DNA from: Janthinobacterium silvisoli
Lineage (GTDB): Bacteria > Pseudomonadota > Gammaproteobacteria > Burkholderiales > Burkholderiaceae_D
Direction of reading: 5' to 3'
DNA: 64,000 bases
Assembly (NCBI RefSeq): GCF_014200725.1
Contig: NZ_JACHCL010000010.1
Span: 50,792 to 114,791, forward strand
Position 1 is the first letter of the stretch. Every line of letters starts with the position of its first letter. Shown one piece after another: positions 21,606 through 30,312 of the stretch. Made by a program: the position numbers and the translations under genes. The notes under the pieces are model-generated. The model was not told the origin of the DNA. It ran no database searches and saw only the letters and a list, made by a program, of their open reading frames with translations.

Positions 21606-23666
21606 ATGTCCAAAGCGCCACAATTCGGTCTTAACGTTCCCCAAAGCGAAGCGGTTACCTATCTCGACGGCCCGTGTCTGGTGCTGGCGGGTGCTGGCTC
21701 GGGCAAGACGCGGGTGATCACGCAAAAGATCGCCCACCTGATCGAAGACCGGGGCTACGACCCGCGCACCATCGCTGCGTTGACGTTCACCAACAAGGCA
21801 GCGCTGGAAATGCAGGAACGCATCGCCAAACTGTTAAAACAGCCACGGCAAGCCAAGCAATTGACGGTGTCCACTTTCCATTCACTGGGCGTGAAGATTT
21901 TGCGCCAGGAAGCCAATGGCGTGGGGCTGAAAGACCGCTTTTCCATCATGGATAGCGACGATTGTTTTTCGCTGGTGCAAGACCTGGCCATCACCACCGA
22001 TAAACAGATCATCCGCCAGATCCAGACCGCCATGTCGCTGTGGAAAAATGGCTTGATCGACCCGGATACGGCGCTGGCGCAAGCCAAGGATGAGGACGAG
22101 GCCAATGCGGCGCGCATCTATCGCAGCTATGTGGCCACCTTGTCCGCCTACCAGGCCGTCGATTTCGATGACTTGATCCGTCTGCCGGTGGAATTGTTCC
22201 GCAACAACGGCGCCGTGCGCGACAAGTGGCAGCGCCGCTTGCGCTACCTGCTGGTCGATGAATACCAGGATACGAACACGTGCCAGTATGAACTGGTGAA
22301 ACTGATGGTGACCGGCATCGGTAAAAAGCCGATGTTTACGGCCGTGGGTGACGACGACCAGGCGATCTATGCCTGGCGCGGCGCCACCGTGGAAAACCTG
22401 AAAACGCTGGAGACGGACTTCCCCGATTTGCGCGTCATCAAGCTCGAGCAGAATTACCGCTCCACCATGCGCATCCTGAACGCGGCCAATGCCGTCATCG
22501 GCAACAACCCGAAGCTGTTTGAAAAGTCGCTGTGGTCCGAACATGGCCTGGGCGAGCCGATCAAGGTGCTGGGCATGCAGACCGACGAGCAGGAAGCGGA
22601 ACAGGTCGCCATCATGATTTCGGCCGACCATTTCGAGCGCAAGAACAAATTTTCCGATTACGCGATTCTGTACCGGGGCAACCACCAGGCCCGCATCATC
22701 GAGCAGTGTTTGCGCAAGGAACGTATTCCGTACACGATTTCCGGTGGCCAGAGTTTCTTCGACAAGGCCGAGATCAAGGACATCATCAGCTATTTGCGCC
22801 TGCTGGCCAATGAAGACGACGACCCGGCTTTTATTCGCGCCGTGACCACGCCGCGCCGTGGTGTGGGCCAATCGACCCTGGAAGTGCTGGGCGCGTTTTC
22901 AGGCCAGTGGCAGTGTTCGCTGTTCCAGGCCGTGTTCAAGGGGGGCATCGAAGCCAAGCTGACGGACCGCCAGCTGGGTCCGTTGCGCGATTTCTGCAAC
23001 TTCATCAATGACCTGGAGTCGCGCGCCAGCCGTCCGGGTCCGGCCGGCAGCGGTGATAACGCGGCTGAAGTGCTGGACGACATGATGAAGGAAATCCATT
23101 ACGAATCGTATCTCTACGACGCGTTTGAAGAACGGCAGGCGCAAAGCAAATGGCAAAACGTACTGGAATTCGTCAACTGGCTGAAGGATCGTGGCCGTGG
23201 CGGCAAGGAGCGTGACGGCGAAGAAAAAAACGTGCTGGAACTGACGCAGATGGTGGCCCTGATGACCATGCTGGAGGGCAAGGATGAAGAGCAGGACGCG
23301 GTGCGCATGTCCACCTTGCACGCGTCGAAAGGCCTGGAGTTTCCGCACGTATTTTTGGTCGGCGTGGAAGAGGGCATCTTGCCGCACAAGGGCGATGCCG
23401 ATGCACCAGCTGAAACGATGGGCGCGCGCATCCAGGAAGAGCGCCGTTTGATGTACGTCGGTATTACGCGCGCCCAGCGCACCTTGCACGTCAGCTGGTG
23501 CAAGAAGCGCAAGCGGGCCGGCGAACAAGTCCATTGCGATCCGTCGCGTTTTATCAAGGAAATGGAGCTCGACGTGGGCGACGCCGTGCCGACGGAAGCG
23601 GAAGTGATTTCACCGAAGGAGCGATTGGCCCGTATGAAAGCCTTGTTGAATACGCCCAAGGCATAA
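21606..23666 (+). CDS. rep: Rep-type UvrD/Rep superfamily 1 helicase
   Basis: 3'-5' single-strand DNA translocase of 686 residues that helps the replisome pass protein blocks. Walker A LAGAGSGKTRVITQ, motif Ia TFTNKAALEM, motif II LVDEYQDTN, motif III AVGDDDQAIYAWRGA, and the C-terminal STLHASKGLEFPHVF and YVGITRAQRTL are all present. The ATG at 21606 gives MSKAPQFGLNVPQSEAV; an in-frame start at 21474 is not supported. Only two bases separate its stop from the convergent antitoxin gene. Confidence 0.93.
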   Translation: MSKAPQFGLNVPQSEAVTYLDGPCLVLAGAGSGKTRVITQKIAHLIEDRGYDPRTIAALTFTNKAALEMQERIAKLLKQPRQAKQLTVSTFHSLGVKILRQEANGVGLKDRFSIMDSDDCFSLVQDLAITTDKQIIRQIQTAMSLWKNGLIDPDTALAQAKDEDEANAARIYRSYVATLSAYQAVDFDDLIRLPVELFRNNGAVRDKWQRRLRYLLVDEYQDTNTCQYELVKLMVTGIGKKPMFTAVGDDDQAIYAWRGATVENLKTLETDFPDLRVIKLEQNYRSTMRILNAANAVIGNNPKLFEKSLWSEHGLGEPIKVLGMQTDEQEAEQVAIMISADHFERKNKFSDYAILYRGNHQARIIEQCLRKERIPYTISGGQSFFDKAEIKDIISYLRLLANEDDDPAFIRAVTTPRRGVGQSTLEVLGAFSGQWQCSLFQAVFKGGIEAKLTDRQLGPLRDFCNFINDLESRASRPGPAGSGDNAAEVLDDMMKEIHYESYLYDAFEERQAQSKWQNVLEFVNWLKDRGRGGKERDGEEKNVLELTQMVALMTMLEGKDEEQDAVRMSTLHASKGLEFPHVFLVGVEEGILPHKGDADAPAETMGARIQEERRLMYVGITRAQRTLHVSWCKKRKRAGEQVHCDPSRFIKEMELDVGDAVPTEAEVISPKERLARMKALLNTPKA

Positions 23667-23668
23667 GC

Positions 23669-24022
23669 TCAGATTGCCCCGCTCTCATGCTGGGGTTTGG
23701 GCACGATGGCAAACTGCATGCCCAGTGCATCGAGCAGGCTGAGGATGGTTTCGAAGCGTGGTTTGCTACCTGCGCGCAAGGCTTTATACGCGCCTTCCCG
23801 CGTGATATCGGCTTGCGCAGCCACCTTGCCCATGCCGTAGGCGCGCACCACGTCGCTCATCGCCGCGCGGAACAGATCGGCATTGCCGGTGGCCACGATT
23901 TCACTCATGTAGGCGGCCACCGCTTCCTTGCTGCTCAGGTGTTGGGTGGGGTCGAAGGGGGTGAGCCCCAGCGCTTCGAGATCGTCCAGGTCGAAGCTGT
24001 CGCTGTTGAGGGAAGAATTCAT
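23669..24022 (-). CDS. Antitoxin of a HigBA/RelE-type module
   Basis: A 117-residue protein of the 'addiction module antidote protein' type. It has an N-terminal stretch LTPFDPTQHLSSKEAVAAYMSE and a helix-turn-helix core ADITREGAYKALRAGSKPRFETILSLLDALG. It should bind its partner toxin and repress the shared promoter. Its ATG overlaps the toxin stop codon (ATGA), giving the toxin-first order known for this family. The partner toxin gene is frameshifted, so the antitoxin may now act alone. Confidence 0.88.
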   Translation of the reverse strand: MNSSLNSDSFDLDDLEALGLTPFDPTQHLSSKEAVAAYMSEIVATGNADLFRAAMSDVVRAYGMGKVAAQADITREGAYKALRAGSKPRFETILSLLDALGMQFAIVPKPQHESGAI

Positions 24023-24428
24023 TTTTTACGCACTCCTGGTGAGTTGCCCGCTGCTGCCTTGTGTTTGCGGATGGCTGCTTGCCGGGCTTTCAGTTCTTTC
24101 AGTATCGCCTGGGCTTTTTTGATGTCGCGCTGCTGGCTCGACTTGTCTCCGCCAAGTAGCAGCAAGATCAAGGTTCCCAGATTGGTTTCGTGAAAATACA
24201 CGCGCCATCCGGGCCCCGTCTGTAAAAAGCGCAATTCGCACACGCCTGCACCTACTGCACTCCAATCGCCTTTTTACCGTGCTGCAAGTTCTTGATGCGG
24301 GCGTCGATGGCGGCTGCCGCCACGTCATGCAGCTTATCTTCCCAGCGGCGATATTCGGCGGTCTTGCGCGTGTCGATCAGGGACAGCGCAGGCGGCGCTG
24401 CTTCAATTGGAACAGTTGGCGTATCCAT
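24019..24428 (-). pseudogene. RelE/HigB-type toxin gene with a frameshift
   Basis: Toxin half of the module. From the ATG at 24428, frame one reads MDTPTVPIEAAPPALSLIDT and then TAEYRRWEDKLHDV, stopping at 24252. The remainder, VCELRFLQTGPGWRVYFHET then LLLLGGDKSSQQRDIKKA, is in another frame and ends at 24019. Adding one A to the five-A run (24271-24275, T on the plus strand) joins both parts as HGKKGDWSAVGAGVCELRF, the expected family sequence. So it is a one-base deletion, a sequencing error, or a site of frameshifting. The toxin would be an mRNA interferase; if the loss is real, the module has lost its killer. Confidence 0.85.
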
Positions 24429-24580
24429 TGTAATCGTTTGTTCTCATGCATCAAGCGGTTTTATCCGTGATTGAAGCGAGAATAGCGAACAATGGCAGCC
24501 TATTTGCGGTAAAGCGCATGCTGTTTGACCTGCCTCGCAAGTGCGGGCGGTAAAATGCGTCTTTGATGCCAGGAATCATC

Positions 24581-24808
24581 GTGAGTACTATGGAAAATGC
24601 AGAACAGATGGAAGTGCGCTTTGTCGATATCGAAATCAAGCTGGCGCAGCAGGAAGACCTGGTCGAATCCTTGAACCAGATGGTGTATCAGCAAGGGCGC
24701 CGCATCGACCAGCTGGAAACCATGCTGCACAAGCTGGGTGAACATGTGCGCGATGGCGCGCAGCAAGCCAATGGCGGAGTGGTCAACGAGCGCCCGCCGC
24801 ATTATTGA
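24581..24808 (+). CDS. slyX: SlyX-family small coiled-coil protein
   Basis: A 75-residue protein with the SlyX pattern: EVRFVDIEIKLAQQEDLVES then LNQMVYQQGRRIDQLE, a single coiled coil, and a short tail ending PPHY. The function of the family is unknown. The GTG at 24581 has AGGA six bases upstream and is preferred; an ATG at 24566 would add MPGII. Confidence 0.85.
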   Translation: MSTMENAEQMEVRFVDIEIKLAQQEDLVESLNQMVYQQGRRIDQLETMLHKLGEHVRDGAQQANGGVVNERPPHY

Positions 24809-24962
24809 ACAGATGTTTTGATACGTAGTAGATGAAAACCGTTCATCAGCGCAGGCTTCGATACCATCGGTAGTTGCGAGTGACGCAAGAGTGTCATGCT
24901 GTTATGATTTCAAGTTGGCCCGCGACACAATCGCGGCTCTCTTGCGCTCTTTGAAAGAAGTC

Positions 24963-27122
24963 ATGACCCGTCCAACCCTGCTCGTCATCGCCGCCAGCCT
25001 GATGCTGGCGCCAGCCGCTTTTGCCGCCACCAACGCGCCAGTCACTGCCTCGAGCACTGTCGTAGCGGCAGCCTTGCCTGCCTCGAATCCATTTGCGCAA
25101 GTGAGCGCGCTGCCCTTCCATTACCCGCCGTTCGACAAGGTGCAGGACGCCGATTACGCACCCGCCTTTACGGCCGGCATGGCTGCGCATCTGGCAGAAA
25201 TCAATGCCATCGCCAACAATCCCAAGGCAGCCACGTTTGACAACACCATCGTTGCCATGGAACGCTCGGGCCAGTTGCTGGGCCGCGTGCGCACCGTGTT
25301 TTCGGTGATGTCCGGTTCCAACACGAATGACACCATCCAGGGCCTGGAACGCGAGCTGGCGCCAAAAATGGCCGCCCACAGCGATGCGATCATGCTCAAC
25401 GATAAATTGTTCCAGCGCATCAATACCCTGTACGCCAAGCGCGACAAGCTGGGCCTGGATGCGGAATCGAAACGCTTGCTGGAACGCTACCACACCGATT
25501 TCGTGCGCGCGGGCGCCAAGCTGTCAGCTGCCGACAAGGACAAGCTGAAATCGTACAACGGCCAGCTGGCGGCCCTGTCGACCAAGTTCGCACAGAATGT
25601 GTTGAAAGAATTGAACGCCTCGGCCATCGTGGTCGATACGCGCGAAGAGCTCGATGGCTTGTCGCCAGCGGCGATCGATGTGGCGGCGGGCTTAGCCAAG
25701 CAGCGCGGCCTGGAAGGCAAATATGTGATCGCGCTGGTCAACACCACGGGCCAGGCGCCGCTGTCCTTGCTGACCAATCGTGCCTTGCGCGAGCGCATCA
25801 TGGCCGCGTCGCAAGCGCGCGGCAGCCATGGCGGCGAGTTCGACAACCGGCAAGTGGTGCTGGACCTGGCGCGCCTGCGAGCCGAACGTGCCACCCTGAT
25901 GGGCTACCCGAACTACGCCGCGTATTCGCTGGAAGACCAGACGGCCAAAACCACCACCGCCGTGAACGCCTTGCTGGGCGAACTGGCCAAGCCGGCCGTC
26001 GACAATGCGCGCCGCGAAGCGGGCGATATCCAGAAAGTCATCGATGCGGAAAAAGGCGGCTTCAAGGTCGCCGCCAGCGACTGGGCCTTCTATAGCGACA
26101 AGGTGCGCACCGAGCGCTACAGCTTTGACGAGAGCCAGCTGAAACCGTATTTCGAAATGCACAGCGTACTGACCAAGGGCGTTTTCTTTGCCGCCGGCAA
26201 GCTGTATGGCTTGACCTTCAAGCAACGCACCGACTTGCCTGTCTACAATGCCGACATGCTGGTCTACGATGTGTTCAACGAAGACGGCACGCAACTGGCC
26301 ATCTTCACGCTGGACCCTTATGCGCGCGGCAACAAGCGCGGTGGCGCCTGGGCGAATGCCTATGTCAGTCAATCGGCCTTGCTGGGCAACAAGCCGGTGA
26401 TCGCCAATAACCTGAACATTCCGAAGCCGGAAGCGGGCCAGCCTACCCTGATGACGTTTGACGAAGTCAACACCATGTTCCACGAATTCGGCCATGCGCT
26501 GCACGGCATGTTCTCGAACGTGAAATATCCGCGTTTCTCGGGTACCAGCGTGCCGCGCGACTTCGTGGAATACCCATCGCAAGTCAATGAAATGTGGGCC
26601 CTGTGGCCGGAAGTGCTGCAAAACTACGCCAAGCACTACCAGACCGGTGCGCCGATTCCTGCTGAATTGCTGGCGAAAATCACGGCAGCCGACAATTTCA
26701 ACCAGGGTTACAAGACTACCGAATACCTGGCGTCGGCCCTGCTGGACCAGCGCTGGCATCAGCTGACCCCGGCCCAGATCCCGACCGATGTGCTGGCGTT
26801 TGAAAAGACGGCCTTGACGGATGCGGGTATCGATTACGCGCCAGCGCCACCGCGCTACCGCACCACGTATTTTTCGCACGCGTTTGCGGGCGGTTATTCG
26901 GCCGGTTACTACGCCTATCTGTGGTCGGAAAAACTGGACGCTGATACGGTTGAGTGGTTCAAGGAAAACGGTGGCCTGACGCGCAAGAATGGCGACTGGT
27001 TCCGTGCCAAGCTGCTATCGCGCGGCGGCAGCGCCGATGCGCTGGACATCTACCGCAACTTCCGCGGCCGCGATGCACAGATCGAACCGTTGCTGAAACG
27101 CCGTGGCCTGAACGTGAAATAA
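24963..27122 (+). CDS. M3 metallopeptidase, Dcp-like, exported (copy 1)
   Basis: Dipeptidyl carboxypeptidase/oligopeptidase A type zinc peptidase of 719 residues. The zinc motif HEFGHALHGMFS lies near residue 507. The ATG at 24963 gives a signal peptide (MTRPTLLVIAASLMLAPAAFA), so it should work in the periplasm on small peptides. GPxxxYxxxxFxH-like substrate residues appear as PPRYRTTYFSHAFAGGYSAG. It is the first of two tandem paralogs; a terminator at 27188-27222 separates them. Confidence 0.92.
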   Translation: MTRPTLLVIAASLMLAPAAFAATNAPVTASSTVVAAALPASNPFAQVSALPFHYPPFDKVQDADYAPAFTAGMAAHLAEINAIANNPKAATFDNTIVAMERSGQLLGRVRTVFSVMSGSNTNDTIQGLERELAPKMAAHSDAIMLNDKLFQRINTLYAKRDKLGLDAESKRLLERYHTDFVRAGAKLSAADKDKLKSYNGQLAALSTKFAQNVLKELNASAIVVDTREELDGLSPAAIDVAAGLAKQRGLEGKYVIALVNTTGQAPLSLLTNRALRERIMAASQARGSHGGEFDNRQVVLDLARLRAERATLMGYPNYAAYSLEDQTAKTTTAVNALLGELAKPAVDNARREAGDIQKVIDAEKGGFKVAASDWAFYSDKVRTERYSFDESQLKPYFEMHSVLTKGVFFAAGKLYGLTFKQRTDLPVYNADMLVYDVFNEDGTQLAIFTLDPYARGNKRGGAWANAYVSQSALLGNKPVIANNLNIPKPEAGQPTLMTFDEVNTMFHEFGHALHGMFSNVKYPRFSGTSVPRDFVEYPSQVNEMWALWPEVLQNYAKHYQTGAPIPAELLAKITAADNFNQGYKTTEYLASALLDQRWHQLTPAQIPTDVLAFEKTALTDAGIDYAPAPPRYRTTYFSHAFAGGYSAGYYAYLWSEKLDADTVEWFKENGGLTRKNGDWFRAKLLSRGGSADALDIYRNFRGRDAQIEPLLKRRGLNVK

Positions 27123-27187
27123 GTAGTAGGTAAATACTTAAGTAAGTGCTTGAATGATAATCTCGGGATGATTTGCCGGGTTTATCA

Positions 27188-27222
27188 AAAAACGGTCGCT
27201 CTTGTCTGGCGGCCGTTTTTAT
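27188..27222 (+). terminator. Terminator between the two M3 peptidase genes
   Basis: ACGGTCGC pairs with GCGGCCGT (one G-T pair) around CTCTTGTCTG-type loop bases, followed by TTTTT. It implies that the second paralog has its own promoter. Confidence 0.8.
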
Positions 27223-27373
27223 TTGGTAAATCGTTTTCAAAACCGTTGAAAAACGCTCAGTGCAAGCCACTTGCAGCTGTTCAGTGACTCCGATGTTTCA
27301 TGCTGATATGATTTGACGCTTGGTCCGCAGCACAGTTGTCTGTGGTTCTACCCCGCTCCCAGAGAAAGATTTT

Positions 27374-29530
27374 ATGACCCGTCCTAAATTGCTCGTCATT
27401 GCTGCCAGCCTGATGCTGGCTCAAGTTGCCTATGCCGCAACGCCTGCAGCCGCAACGGCGAATGCACCGACCAGCGCCGCGTTTTCGGCCTCGAACCCGT
27501 TCTTCAAGGCAAGCCCGCTGCCGTTCCAGATGCCGCAATTTGGTCTGATCAAGAACGAACATTATCTGCCAGCGTTTCTGGAAGGCATGAAGCGCCAGAC
27601 GGCTGAAGTGAACCACATCGCCAACAATCCCAAGCCAGCCACCTTCGACAATACCATCGTGGCGCTGGAGCGCAGCGGCCAGTTGCTGCACCGCGTGAAC
27701 AGCATCTTCAGCAATATGGCAGGCGCCAACACGAATGACGAGATCGACAAGATCAACGTGGAAATTTCGCCGAAACTGGCCGCCCACGACGACAGCATCC
27801 ACCTGAACGCCAAGCTGTTTGCGCGTATCGAAGCCCTGTACGACCAGCGCGACAAGCTGGGCCTGGACGCTGAATCGGTACGCCTGCTGGAACGCTACCA
27901 TACCGACTTCGTCCGCGCCGGCGCCAAGCTGTCGGCGGCCGACCAGGAAAAGCTGAAAGCCTATAACGGCGAACTGGCTGCCCTGCAAACCACCTTCCTG
28001 CAAAACGTCTTGAAAGAAGCCAACGCCAAGGGCCTGGTCGTCGATACCCGCGCTGAACTGGACGGCATGACGGCCAGCGACATCGATACGGCTGCCGCCG
28101 AAGCGAAAAAACGCGGCCTCGATGGCAAATTTGTGATCGCGCTGACCAACACCTCGGGCCAGGCGCCATTGGCTGTGCTGACCAACCGCAATACCCGCAC
28201 TCGCTTGATGCAAGCCTCGCTGAACCGTGGCATCCAGGGCGGCGAATTCGACAACCGCGGCGTGGTCCTGAAACTGGCCAAGCTGCGCGCCGACCGTGCC
28301 GCTTTGCTGGGCTACCCGAACTATGCTGCCTACTCGCTGGAAGATGAAACCATCAAGAACACGCAGACCGTCAACACCCTGCTGTCCGAACTGGCCAAGC
28401 CAGCCGTTGCCAATGCGCACCGCGAAGCAGCCGATCTGCAAAAACTGGTCGACGCCGACAAGGGCGGTTTCCAGGTTGAAGCGCAAGACTGGGCGATCTA
28501 CACGGACAAGCTTCGCGCCGAGCGTTTCCACTTTGATGAAAATCAGCTGAAGCCATATCTGGAACTGAACAACGTGCTGACCAACGGCGTGTTCTTCGCT
28601 GCCAACAAGCTGTACGGCATTACTTTCAAGGAACGCAAGGATTTGCCGGTCTACAACCCGGACGTGCGCGTGTATGACGTATTCGACGCCAACGGCAAGC
28701 CGCTGGCCATCTTCCTGGAAGACTTCTATGCGCGCGGCAACAAGCAAGGCGGCGCCTGGATGAATGAATATGTGTCGCAATCGAGCTTGCTGGGCACCCA
28801 CCCGGTAATCGCCAACCAGCTGAACATTCCAAAACCACCGGCTGGCCAGCCTACCTTGCTGACCTTCGATGAAGTGACCACCATGTTCCACGAATTCGGC
28901 CATGCGCTGCACGGCATGTTCTCGAACGTGAAATACCCATACTTCTCCGGTACCAACGTGCCGCGCGACTTCGTGGAATATCCATCGCAATTCAATGAAA
29001 CCTGGGCTGTGTGGCCAGAAGTACTGCAAAACTACGCCAAGCATTACCAGACTGGCGCGCCGATGCCGCAAGACTTGCTCGACAAGGTCAAGGCTGCGAA
29101 GAAATTCAACCAGGGCTTCATGACGACGGAATACATCGCTGCAGCCTTGCTGGATCAGCGCTGGCACCAGCTGAGCCCGTCGCAAATCCCGACCGACGTG
29201 GTGGCGTTTGAAGCAGCTGCCCTGAAAGACGCGGGCGTCGATTTCCCGCCGGTGCCACCGCGCTACCGCACGACGTATTTCTCGCACAGCTTCAATGGCG
29301 AATATTCGGCTGCGTACTACGCTTACCTGTGGTCCGAAAAACTGGACGCCGATACGGCTGAGTGGTTCAAGGAAAACGGCGGCCTGACGCGCAAGAACGG
29401 CGACTGGTTCCGTAGCCAGCTGTTGTCGCGCGGCGGCAGCGTCGATGCGCTGCAGTTGTACCGCAACTTCCGCGGCCGTGACGCCAAGATCGAACCGCTG
29501 CTGGAAAGCCGTGGCTTGAACACCAAGTAA
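27374..29530 (+). CDS. M3 metallopeptidase, Dcp-like, exported (copy 2)
   Basis: Paralog of the preceding gene, 718 residues, with signal peptide MTRPKLLVIAASLMLAQVAYA and the identical zinc motif HEFGHALHGMFS near residue 505. Long blocks are identical between the copies (for example VPRDFVEYPSQ and ERYHTDFVRAGAKLSAAD), and the bases before each start are also similar, so this is a tandem gene duplication including upstream DNA. Differences are spread through the protein, arguing for an old duplication. A large hairpin follows at 29541-29583. Confidence 0.92.
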   Translation: MTRPKLLVIAASLMLAQVAYAATPAAATANAPTSAAFSASNPFFKASPLPFQMPQFGLIKNEHYLPAFLEGMKRQTAEVNHIANNPKPATFDNTIVALERSGQLLHRVNSIFSNMAGANTNDEIDKINVEISPKLAAHDDSIHLNAKLFARIEALYDQRDKLGLDAESVRLLERYHTDFVRAGAKLSAADQEKLKAYNGELAALQTTFLQNVLKEANAKGLVVDTRAELDGMTASDIDTAAAEAKKRGLDGKFVIALTNTSGQAPLAVLTNRNTRTRLMQASLNRGIQGGEFDNRGVVLKLAKLRADRAALLGYPNYAAYSLEDETIKNTQTVNTLLSELAKPAVANAHREAADLQKLVDADKGGFQVEAQDWAIYTDKLRAERFHFDENQLKPYLELNNVLTNGVFFAANKLYGITFKERKDLPVYNPDVRVYDVFDANGKPLAIFLEDFYARGNKQGGAWMNEYVSQSSLLGTHPVIANQLNIPKPPAGQPTLLTFDEVTTMFHEFGHALHGMFSNVKYPYFSGTNVPRDFVEYPSQFNETWAVWPEVLQNYAKHYQTGAPMPQDLLDKVKAAKKFNQGFMTTEYIAAALLDQRWHQLSPSQIPTDVVAFEAAALKDAGVDFPPVPPRYRTTYFSHSFNGEYSAAYYAYLWSEKLDADTAEWFKENGGLTRKNGDWFRSQLLSRGGSVDALQLYRNFRGRDAKIEPLLESRGLNTK

Positions 29531-29540
29531 GCAGATTCAT

Positions 29541-29583
29541 CGTTACGCTTGCGCTGCGTTGTCCAGCGCTCGCAAGCGTAACG
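29541..29583. repeat. 13-base perfect inverted repeat after the M3 pair
   Basis: CGTTACGCTTGCG (29541-29553) and CGCAAGCGTAACG (29571-29583) are perfect complements around a 17-base loop. No T run follows, so it is not a standard terminator on either strand; it may stabilise the mRNA 3' end or be a mobile palindromic element. Confidence 0.7.
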
Positions 29584-29650
29584 TACCAGGACGCCAAAAT
29601 TGGGTAAGATGCATAGTAGCTAGTAAGCAGACAGGTAGCAGAGAGAAAAC

Positions 29651-29863
29651 ATGAGTCAGCAAGATTTGAATGGCGTCACCCTGGAAGCCATCGTGACGCG
29701 CCTGCAAGCCCATTATGGCTGGGATGGCCTGGGCAAGCGGATCGATATCAATTGCTTTATCAGCGATCCCAGCATCAAGTCTAGCCTGAAGTTTTTACGC
29801 AAGACGCCGTGGGCCAGGAGCAAGGTAGAACAGTTGTACCTGGACACGCAATTTACCGACTGA
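29651..29863 (+). CDS. VF530-family small protein (DUF2132)
   Basis: A 70-residue protein with the family pattern [19 protein letters not shown], then [20 protein letters not shown] and PWARxKVExLYL. It matches the VF530/DUF2132 group, small alpha-beta proteins annotated as DNA-binding on structural grounds. An AGAGAG-rich leader precedes the ATG at 29651. The next gene begins 11 bases after the stop. Confidence 0.85.
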   Translation: MSQQDLNGVTLEAIVTRLQAHYGWDGLGKRIDINCFISDPSIKSSLKFLRKTPWARSKVEQLYLDTQFTD

Positions 29864-29874
29864 CAGGAAGAGAC

Positions 29875-30162
29875 ATGGACAGCAAACTCAAGGAATCGTT
29901 ACAACAGCTGCACTCGAGCATCGAGACCGGCGGCCCCGTCGATGAAGAATTGCATGGTTTGCTGCAGAAACTCGATGGCGACATCCAGCTGCTGCTGGCA
30001 AAACGCGCGGCGCAGGAACAACTGGCCGGCCTGGAAGAGTCGACCACCTACGGCCTGGCCGAACGCAGCCAGGAATTGTCGGCCAAGTTTGCCGTGAAGC
30101 ATCCGAAGCTGGAACCAGCCTTGCGTGAGCTGGGTGAAATTCTGGCTAACATGGGCATTTGA
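29875..30162 (+). CDS. DUF4404 family protein
   Basis: A 95-residue, mainly helical cytoplasmic protein: MDSKLKESLQQLHSSIETG followed by a GLLQKLDGDIQLLL coiled part and the C-terminal HPKLEPALRELGEILANMGI motif typical of DUF4404. Function unknown. CAGGAAGAG precedes the ATG at 29875. The 11-base gap to the VF530 gene suggests co-transcription. Confidence 0.82.
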   Translation: MDSKLKESLQQLHSSIETGGPVDEELHGLLQKLDGDIQLLLAKRAAQEQLAGLEESTTYGLAERSQELSAKFAVKHPKLEPALRELGEILANMGI

Positions 30163-30312
30163 GCACCTTGTCAAAAAAGCCTGGGTCTGACGCGATATGT
30201 CAGACTCATGCTCCCAAGTAATTGAAAATAAAACGTTTTTTTCGCTGAAATACGACAGTGAAAATCCGGTCGCCAGGCTGGATGTAGTCAATTCCGGTAC
30301 AATCCGTACCCT

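Noticed and set aside
24271..24275. Programmed -1 frameshift in the toxin gene
   Set aside because: A -1 shift at AAA-AAG would give the right protein, but the preceding base is T, not A, so the standard A-AAA-AAG slip for both tRNAs is not available. A simple indel or sequencing error is more likely, though slippage is not excluded.
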